Assembly (NCBI RefSeq): GCF_002286985.1
Contig: NZ_NSKC01000002.1
Location: 434,001 to 498,000 of the forward strand
Direction: 5' to 3'
DNA from: Halorubrum salipaludis
GTDB taxonomy: Archaea > Halobacteriota > Halobacteria > Halobacteriales > Haloferacaceae
Length of the DNA stretch: 64,000 nt
Within the stretch, counting starts at the first letter, position 1. The number at the start of each line of letters is the position of its first letter. Below, piece by piece: positions 58,892 through 64,000 of this stretch. A model generated the notes under the pieces. The model saw only the letters and a list, made by a program, of their open reading frames with translations. It made no database searches and was not told the DNA's origin. The position numbers and the translations under genes were made by a program.

Positions 58892-59815
58892 TCAGGAGGC
58901 TCTCCCGGGGAATCGAAAACTACGTGCGACCCCACGCAGCGCCCGCCACTTGGCGGCGACGAACCCCGCGAGGATGAACGCGAACCCGGCGACGGTCGCG
59001 GGCGTCACTTCCTGTCCGAGCACGAGCCAGCCCGCCAGCGCCGCGAACACGGGGATCACGTACTCGATGAAGCTCATCTCGATCGGGCCGAGGTCGTCCA
59101 GCAGCGTGAAGTACAGCAGGAAGCCGCCGACGCCGGCGACCGCGGAGAGGTACGCGAGCGCGCCGAGCGCGGACGGCGTCCACGTGGCGGTCGCGAACGA
59201 TTGCCCGGGGAGCGCGAACACGGCGGCGTGGAGGACGACGGCGCCGGTGGCCATCATCCACGCCTGCGTGGAGAGGAACGGCATCGACGGCGATCGGCTG
59301 TGCGTGACGACCGCGGCGACGGCGAACGCGAGCGCGGAGGCGAGCACCAGCGATACGCCGAGGACGCTGTCCGCGAAGTTCGTGGGGTCGGGGTCGGCGA
59401 TGACGACGACGCCGGCGAACCCGAGCGCGACGCCGACCGCGGTGGCGGTGGTGAACTCCTCGTCGGTGGAGACGAGCCGCGTGAGCGCGGGCGTCACCAC
59501 GGGGACAAGCCCCAACAGCACGGCGGCGACACCGCCCGTGACGTACTGCTGGCCGGCGAAGAGGAACGCGTGGTGGGCCCCGATAATGAGCGCGCCGCCG
59601 ACGAGCACGTAGACGTAGTCGTCCCGAGTCCGAGGGCGGACGTCCGCACCGGAGGCGAACACGGCGGCGAACAGCAGCGCGGCGGCGACGTCGAAGCGCA
59701 CGGCCGCGAACGGCACCGCAGGGAGATCGGCCAAGCCGACGTCCGTCGCCATGAACGCCGTTCCCCAGACGGCACACAGGAGCACGAACCGGCCGGCCGT
59801 CCCGTAGCGACTCAT
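58892..59815 (-). CDS. EamA/DMT-family exporter
   Basis: A 307-residue protein with ten hydrophobic segments in two EamA halves (VLLCAVWGTAFMATDVGLADLP and AALAGWLVLGQEVTPATVAGFAFILAGF). Members export amino acids or other metabolites. The ATG at 59813-59815 opens directly into the first segment. Confidence 0.9.
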   Translation of the reverse strand: MSRYGTAGRFVLLCAVWGTAFMATDVGLADLPAVPFAAVRFDVAAALLFAAVFASGADVRPRTRDDYVYVLVGGALIIGAHHAFLFAGQQYVTGGVAAVLLGLVPVVTPALTRLVSTDEEFTTATAVGVALGFAGVVVIADPDPTNFADSVLGVSLVLASALAFAVAAVVTHSRSPSMPFLSTQAWMMATGAVVLHAAVFALPGQSFATATWTPSALGALAYLSAVAGVGGFLLYFTLLDDLGPIEMSFIEYVIPVFAALAGWLVLGQEVTPATVAGFAFILAGFVAAKWRALRGVARSFRFPGRAS

Positions 59816-59947
59816 TCACGCGGAGGTCGCCGCCAACGGCGAAATATGCGTCGAACCGCCCCGACACTCTGAACGTCAGGACGCGGTTGGCGAGCGCTCC
59901 GACGAGGAGCAGTAAGTACACCGTCTTCCCCGAGGCTTTCTCAACGA

Positions 59948-60520
59948 CTATTCTTCGAGGGACCTGCGAATCGCTCGGATCTCGTCACGGACTTGCTGCC
60001 ACTGCGTCAGATCCCCAGGGATAGCGGATTCCCGACGATTACTCCCGCCGACACCGTCGTCGTTCGATCCCGTTCGATCGACGAGCGCCCGGATTGCACG
60101 AGGGTCTTCGATCGCTCGGAACGAGAGGTCCTCTCCGCCAGCGATTTCGAACGTAACTGAGCCGTATCCGAAGATGGACCCCGTGATGTCCTGTCCAAAC
60201 GAGCTGTTCTGGACGGTTTCGAGGTTCGCCTGAGTGACAGATCGGGACAACACGCCGCATTTCACGTAGAGTGCTTCGTCCGTTATCACGTACTGCACGC
60301 CTCGGAGAGCGAAATACTTCCAGACCGGGATCGCAACGCCGAATGGAACGACTGCGAGGAAGATCGGGGCCCCTTGAGTAACACTGACCACGATTCCGGC
60401 GACGACGAGGAGAACGCCGATCACGACTGTCGGGAGGATGGTAGTGATCCGCGGGCGGCCGGACCATTCGACCGACTCGTCGGGGTCGAGCGGGATCGCC
60501 GGATCGATCGACTCCGTCAT
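59948..60520 (-). CDS. PH-domain (bPH2-type) membrane protein 2
   Basis: A 190-residue protein. Two membrane segments (about 28-70) precede a bPH2 domain (YVITDEALYVKCGVLSRSVTQANLETVQNSS, IFGYGSVTFEIAGG). Downstream partner of the paralogue at 60527; 6 nt separate them. Function unknown; the family is often found in pairs. Confidence 0.85.
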   Translation of the reverse strand: MTESIDPAIPLDPDESVEWSGRPRITTILPTVVIGVLLVVAGIVVSVTQGAPIFLAVVPFGVAIPVWKYFALRGVQYVITDEALYVKCGVLSRSVTQANLETVQNSSFGQDITGSIFGYGSVTFEIAGGEDLSFRAIEDPRAIRALVDRTGSNDDGVGGSNRRESAIPGDLTQWQQVRDEIRAIRRSLEE

Positions 60521-60526
60521 GGCTGG

Positions 60527-61222
60527 CTATCGTTCATCGGCCGACTCTCGATCGGCGGGAGAGTTCCCGGCTCTCTGGTTGCTACTCTCGATCTCGTTCC
60601 GGTTGGCGGTGTCCTCGCCGGTCGATCGTTCGCCTGCCCCATCGCCGACGTCGGAGGTCGTAGCCGACGTGGATCCCGTCGTCTCCCGTTGTGCTTCGAG
60701 AGTGGAGCGGATCTCCCTGAGTTCGACGAGGATCTCATCGAGTACGTCGCGCTTGGTTTCGCCCGATTCCGTCGTCGGTTCGCCACGACTCCCCTTCACT
60801 CGCTTGTTGATGAGCTCCTGAATCTCGCGCGGGTCGGGGACTGACCGGAACTGCATCTCGATACCCGAACCGCCGGCGGTCGAGATATCGACGTTTCCGT
60901 AACCGAACCGGGAACCGAAGAAATCCTGGCTGTAAGAGGTGTTCTGCACCTTTCCGAAATCGATGCGCTGGACGTCACGCGAGAGGATTCCCGTTTTCGT
61001 GTATAGCCCGTCTGTCGTCACAACGTACTGCGTATTCTCGCGTTGCAGATAGGCCCCGGCGATGATGAACAACCCGATGAGGACGATCGAGAGGGGCAGT
61101 CCGACGACGAGCGCCGGGATCAAGCTACTCTCGTGGGGTTTCCCAGACCAAATAATCTCTTCATCCGCGTCAAGAGTTAACCAGTCAGCAGTGTCTGGGT
61201 CGAGAGTGGACGACTCGGACAT
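60527..61222 (-). CDS. PH-domain (bPH2-type) membrane protein 1
   Basis: A 231-residue protein with the same layout as its neighbour: WSGKPHESSL, two membrane segments, then YVVTTDGLYTKTGILSRDVQRIDFGKVQNTS and a C-terminal coiled or acidic tail of about 75 residues. A TTTAATA box (61246-61252 region, minus) lies about 25-30 bp above the ATG. First gene of the pair. Confidence 0.86.
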   Translation of the reverse strand: MSESSTLDPDTADWLTLDADEEIIWSGKPHESSLIPALVVGLPLSIVLIGLFIIAGAYLQRENTQYVVTTDGLYTKTGILSRDVQRIDFGKVQNTSYSQDFFGSRFGYGNVDISTAGGSGIEMQFRSVPDPREIQELINKRVKGSRGEPTTESGETKRDVLDEILVELREIRSTLEAQRETTGSTSATTSDVGDGAGERSTGEDTANRNEIESSNQRAGNSPADRESADER

Positions 61223-61511
61223 GGGTGGCAGTTTGTCAGATGGCTGTATTAAACTCCCGACGGAGCGAGAACACCGTCGCGATCGTGGCCTCTCGTTTGA
61301 CTACCCGCCCCGGATCGCAGGTGAGACCATCCGTGAGACGCTCTCAAGTAGCAAATCGTCGGGAACGACGAAAGAGTACGCCTCGTGTGGTGTGGAGATC
61401 AGCGCGTGTCTATAAAGCGCGTCGTAGATACGGGAAGCTTCGGGGCCGTACCGAAGTCACAGCTTCCGTGACGACGAGAGACGCCCTCGAACCACTCGGC
61501 TCCGAGGCGAT

Positions 61512-62423
61512 TCACGCTGACATTCCTTCGAGCTTCGTCGCAAGTGCCCCGAGTTCATCCGTCTCGTCGATCGCAGCCGACCATCGGTCCGGGAGCTGCG
61601 ACGCTCCAAATCGCGCGCCGGCGACGGCACCGGCAATCGCGCCGATCGTATCAGCGTCCCCGCCACGGTTCACGGCCGTCGCGATCGCCTCTTCGGCGGT
61701 CTCCGCTCGGAGCCCATCGTGGAGCGCCGTCTGTAGCGAATGGACGACGTAGCCTGACGTCTCCAACGTGGCGGGCGTCTCGCCGCGAGCCACCGGTTCG
61801 AGCGCCGTCACGAGCTCGTCGGGCACGTCTGAGCCGACGTGATCGAGCGCAGCCTGTAACGGCGCGTCTGCGTCGTCGAGAAGACCCGCGATCGTGAGGT
61901 TCAGAACCGCACAGCCGTCGGTACACCGCGGATCGGCGTGCGTGATCTGCGAGGACTGACGGCTCACCTCCGCGAGTCGCTCCCACTCCGTCGAGTACGG
62001 GATCGCGAGTGGTGCACACCGCATCACGCTTCCGTTGCCCGCGTTCTGGCCTTCTCGGCTCTGTTCCCAGACGTGTTTTCCCGCTTCGTCCAACGCGTCG
62101 CCGCGTTTGAGCCGGCTGAGCGACCTCAACGTCATCCCTCCGATGTCGAACGGTCCGCTGTCGTACCAGTCAACGAACCGGGCCGCGACGTCCGCCGGAT
62201 CGAACGCCTGCTGATCGACGAGGCTGCGGGCGATACACAGCGCCTGTTCGGTATCGTCGGTGATCGTCCCGGCGGGCTGGTTCCAGGTCCCGTCCCCGAC
62301 CATCTCGTCGAGGCGACCGTGTTCGGCACTGATCGCCGACGCCGATCTGAACTCGACCGGCCGCCCAAGCGCGTCGCCACACGCCAACCCGAGGAGGACA
62401 CCGCGTGCTCGGTCCGGATCCAT
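61512..62423 (-). CDS. ADP-ribosylglycohydrolase family protein
   Basis: A 303-residue DraG-type hydrolase. ARGVLLGLACGDALGRPVEF, GTITDDTEQAL and NRGGDADTIGAIAGAVAGA contain the metal-binding Thr-Asp-Asp and Asp residues. It removes ADP-ribose from proteins or small molecules. The region 61223-61511 above the PH pair shows no gene. Confidence 0.92.
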   Translation of the reverse strand: MDPDRARGVLLGLACGDALGRPVEFRSASAISAEHGRLDEMVGDGTWNQPAGTITDDTEQALCIARSLVDQQAFDPADVAARFVDWYDSGPFDIGGMTLRSLSRLKRGDALDEAGKHVWEQSREGQNAGNGSVMRCAPLAIPYSTEWERLAEVSRQSSQITHADPRCTDGCAVLNLTIAGLLDDADAPLQAALDHVGSDVPDELVTALEPVARGETPATLETSGYVVHSLQTALHDGLRAETAEEAIATAVNRGGDADTIGAIAGAVAGARFGASQLPDRWSAAIDETDELGALATKLEGMSA

Positions 62424-62742
62424 ACGTCATCAACGACTACTGCCGCGAAAAATGTAGGGTCGCAGTCACGCGGCGGGGTTCGTTCCTGTACGGGGGTTTC
62501 CCGGTATTCCGCCCCTGCTCGATACAGCTCTCAGAGGGTGAAGCGCCGAGAAGTGCGCTGGCCGAGACTCTCGCGAGCGAACGGAGTGAGCGAGGGTACG
62601 GGCGGCGATCTCTCTCACTTCGTTCGAGAAATGCGCCGGCCGGGATTTGAACCGGAATCAGACGTGCTCGCTCGCTCCGCTCGCTGCGCGCGACTGATAG
62701 GGTTCAAATCGGGTGGCGATTTCTCTCACTTCGTTCGAGAAA
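62424..62742. other. Gene-free region with partial tRNA-Gly duplication
   Basis: No gene is supported in these 319 bp. They contain a 50-bp repeat (62604-62653), palindromic GAGCGAACGGAGTGAGCG-type stretches and the near-identical 62715-62764 copy that runs into tRNA-Gly. Confidence 0.6.
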
Positions 62743-62764
62743 TGCGCCGGCCGGGATTTGAACC
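62604..62764. repeat. 50-bp direct repeat including the tRNA-Gly 3' end
   Basis: 62604-62653 and 62715-62764 match at 49 of 50 bases, 111 bp apart. The second copy covers the last 22 nt of tRNA-Gly plus 28 bp of its 3' flank. No integrase is nearby. Confidence 0.85.
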
Positions 62765-62813
62765 CGGGCCATGAGCTTGGAAGGCTCAGGTCCTACCACT
62801 AGACCACCGGCGC
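62743..62813 (-). tRNA. tRNA-Gly (anticodon TCC)
   Basis: A 71-nt cloverleaf: acceptor GCGCCGG/CCGGCGC, anticodon stem TGAGC/GCTCA with loop CTTCCAA (anticodon TCC), T-arm CCGGG-TTCAAAT-CCCGG, discriminator A. No encoded CCA. Confidence 0.95.
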
Positions 62814-62927
62814 GCGTGGATGCGTCCGTCGCTGAACGCGTCTACACGTAGGCCGAACAGTTCTCATAAACGTTCCGTGTTCTCGACGACCGGTCCGGGA
62901 AACCCGACGATCGATCGTCCGGTACGG

Positions 62928-62935
62928 TATTTAAA
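62928..62935 (+). promoter_or_regulatory. TATA-like box upstream of the doxX-like pair
   Basis: TATTTAAA is about 115 bp above the ATG, so a leader of roughly 90 nt containing the inverted repeat at 63001 would be transcribed. Confidence 0.35.
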
Positions 62936-63000
62936 GACCCACAATATTGAGGGCCGTTACAGCACTCTTAGAACCGTTTTCAGAGGCTTAGAAGCGTTCT

Positions 63001-63020
63001 GGGTACATATGTGTGTACCC
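63001..63020. promoter_or_regulatory. Inverted repeat upstream of the doxX-like gene
   Basis: GGGTACA-N6-TGTACCC is a 7-bp-arm inverted repeat 30 bp before the ATG, suited to a dimeric regulator or a leader hairpin. Confidence 0.5.
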
Positions 63021-63049
63021 ACCCAACGTACACCCGTAAGGTGACGACG

Positions 63050-63574
63050 ATGTCATACCAATCGAGCAATCCCCTGGTCGACGAGGTCGAGTTCGCACTG
63101 GACGGCCCGTGGGCGGCGTACTGGATCGCCTTCCTGCGCGTCGTCACCGGCTGGTGGTTCTTCCACGCCGGCATCACGAAGATCATCGAAGACGGGCTCT
63201 CGTACACCTACGGGACGATGTACATGCAGGAGATGTCGGGCACGGCGCTCGGCGGCATCCCGGTGTGGATGGGGAACAACCTCGGGTGGCTCATCGAGCC
63301 GGGGGTTCCCCTGTTCGAGACGCTGATCGGGCTCGCGCTGATCTTCGGCGCGCTCACCCGGCTGGCGGCGTTCGGCGGGGTGATCTTCATGGTCCTGTTC
63401 TGGCTCGGCAACGCCGAGTTCGGACACGGGCTCGTCAACAGCGACCTCATGGGCCTGCTGTTGTTCATGACGGTGATCATGCTCGCGGCGGGTCGGTACT
63501 ACGGCCTCGACGCGGTCATCGAGAAGCTCGACGTGGTCGAACAGCACCCGAAGCTCCGGTACCTGCTCGGTTAA
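63050..63574 (+). CDS. DoxX-family membrane protein
   Basis: A 174-residue protein with four hydrophobic segments. FLRVVTGWWFFHAGITKIIEDG and ETLIGLALIFGALTRLAAFGGVIF are typical of DoxX/DoxD-like proteins, some of which are the membrane subunit of thiosulfate:quinone oxidoreductase. AAGGTGA sits 6 nt above the ATG at 63050, which supports this start over an upstream GTG. Operon with the next gene, 13 nt apart. Confidence 0.86.
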   Translation: MSYQSSNPLVDEVEFALDGPWAAYWIAFLRVVTGWWFFHAGITKIIEDGLSYTYGTMYMQEMSGTALGGIPVWMGNNLGWLIEPGVPLFETLIGLALIFGALTRLAAFGGVIFMVLFWLGNAEFGHGLVNSDLMGLLLFMTVIMLAAGRYYGLDAVIEKLDVVEQHPKLRYLLG

Positions 63575-63587
63575 GAGGTGACATCCA

Positions 63588-63872
63588 ATGACAGACATCA
63601 TCGACAAGGCGGCGATGGCGCTGAGCGCGGGACTAATGCTGCTCGGGATCGTCGGCATGGGTCTCCTCGAGATCCTCGTCGGCGCGCCGTACAGCCCGGT
63701 CCCGCTGACCAACGAGGCGGGCGACGTGATCGCGACCCCGCTGTTCTCGCCGCAGCTCCGGACGGGGGTCGTGCTGGCCGGTATCGCGGTGCTCGGACTG
63801 TACGCGGCCTACAAGATCGTGACCCCGCTGGCCGAGGACGCGCGGACCGGTCACGAGACGGTCGCCGACTGA
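63588..63872 (+). CDS. Small two-TM membrane protein paired with DoxX
   Basis: A 94-residue protein with two hydrophobic segments (AMALSAGLMLLGIVGMGLLEILVG and TGVVLAGIAVLGLYAAYKIV) and an external loop between. A GAGGTGA Shine-Dalgarno precedes the ATG. Probably a partner of the DoxX-like protein; function unknown. Confidence 0.82.
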   Translation: MTDIIDKAAMALSAGLMLLGIVGMGLLEILVGAPYSPVPLTNEAGDVIATPLFSPQLRTGVVLAGIAVLGLYAAYKIVTPLAEDARTGHETVAD

Positions 63873-63908
63873 GACGACCCGCGGCTCGGCCGCCGGTAGG
63901 CGGTGCGG

Positions 63909-64000
63909 CTACTTTTCTGCGTTCCCGCCGGACGCGTCGTCGAGCGTCGCGTTCGTCTCGTTCGTCTTGTCCGTCGCCACCGGATCGTCCGCCTCGCGAG
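63909..64000 (-). CDS. C-terminal end of a gene continuing beyond the window
   Basis: A minus-strand frame ends at TAG (63909-63911); about 30 acidic C-terminal residues are visible (ADDPVATDKTNETNATLDDA). Frame choice rests on the acidic haloarchaeal composition and lack of stops. The product cannot be named. Confidence 0.45.
   Translation of the reverse strand, partial: READDPVATDKTNETNATLDDASGGNAEK

Noticed and set aside
61223-61511. A gene between the PH pair and the ADP-ribosylglycohydrolase
   Set aside because: Frames present are short, Ser/Arg-rich and start without promoter or homology.

Overview
The window is chromosomal DNA from an extremely halophilic archaeon, most likely Halorubrum or a close relative. 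The GC content is very high, proteins are strongly acidic, most genes start leaderless about 25-30 bp below a TATA-like box, and twin-arginine lipoproteins are common. It carries haloarchaeal hallmarks: UbaA-type E1, gyrBA, TFS, the DHQ synthase II route and operons of archaeal pilin-like proteins. About 64 protein genes (one cut by the right edge), two tRNAs and several dispersed non-coding repeats can be supported.

Layout. 33-3504 (minus): three translationally coupled genes for two beta-propeller proteins and a two-domain rhodanese-like lipoprotein. 3659-8616: sulfur genes, namely a YeeE/YedE transporter, a rhodanese, a TusA-like protein, a cysteine-synthase-family enzyme, a CysO/MoaD-like ubiquitin-fold carrier and a UbaA/MoeB-like E1. 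8692-12508: an amino-acid permease with a UspA-like partner, a JAMM protease, a DUF302 protein and an MGMT-like protein without the active cysteine. 12659-19517: trpCBA, then the two enzymes of the archaeal dehydroquinate pathway around an HTTM-domain membrane protein. 19688-34915: mixed metabolic and membrane genes (M32 carboxypeptidase, threonine aldolase, tandem VOC protein, UbiA-like prenyltransferase, histidine kinase, sulfite-oxidase-like enzyme, wHTH regulator, MATE exporter, iron-type alcohol dehydrogenase, RNA-ligase-like protein). 35013-39487: gyrBA. 40158-45335: lipoprotein, acyl-CoA synthetase, peroxiredoxin, TatA, tRNA-Arg(CCT) and two membrane proteins. 45489-56703: a type IV pilus-like machine (ATPase, platform protein, five pilin-like proteins, and a convergent large pilin-like protein). 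56856-63911: AlaX, TFS, DMT exporter, a pair of PH-domain proteins, ADP-ribosylglycohydrolase, tRNA-Gly(TCC), a DoxX-like pair, and the tail of one more gene.

Two things stand out. First, the sulfur genes together with the JAMM protease contain the parts of a protein-thiocarboxylate cysteine pathway like mycobacterial CysO-CysM-Mec-MoeZ. The carrier ends in Gly-Gly-Arg, so it would need trimming before use, and a JAMM protease is the known type of enzyme for that. Second, a dispersed non-coding element (best copies 4979-5282 minus and 39706-39939 plus, with a fragment near 32582-32631) folds into the same multi-stem structure with compensatory base changes. It sits about 20-26 bp below a TATA-like box, so it looks like an uncharacterised structured RNA family. 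One copy lies inside a 507-bp segment with 33-bp terminal inverted repeats.
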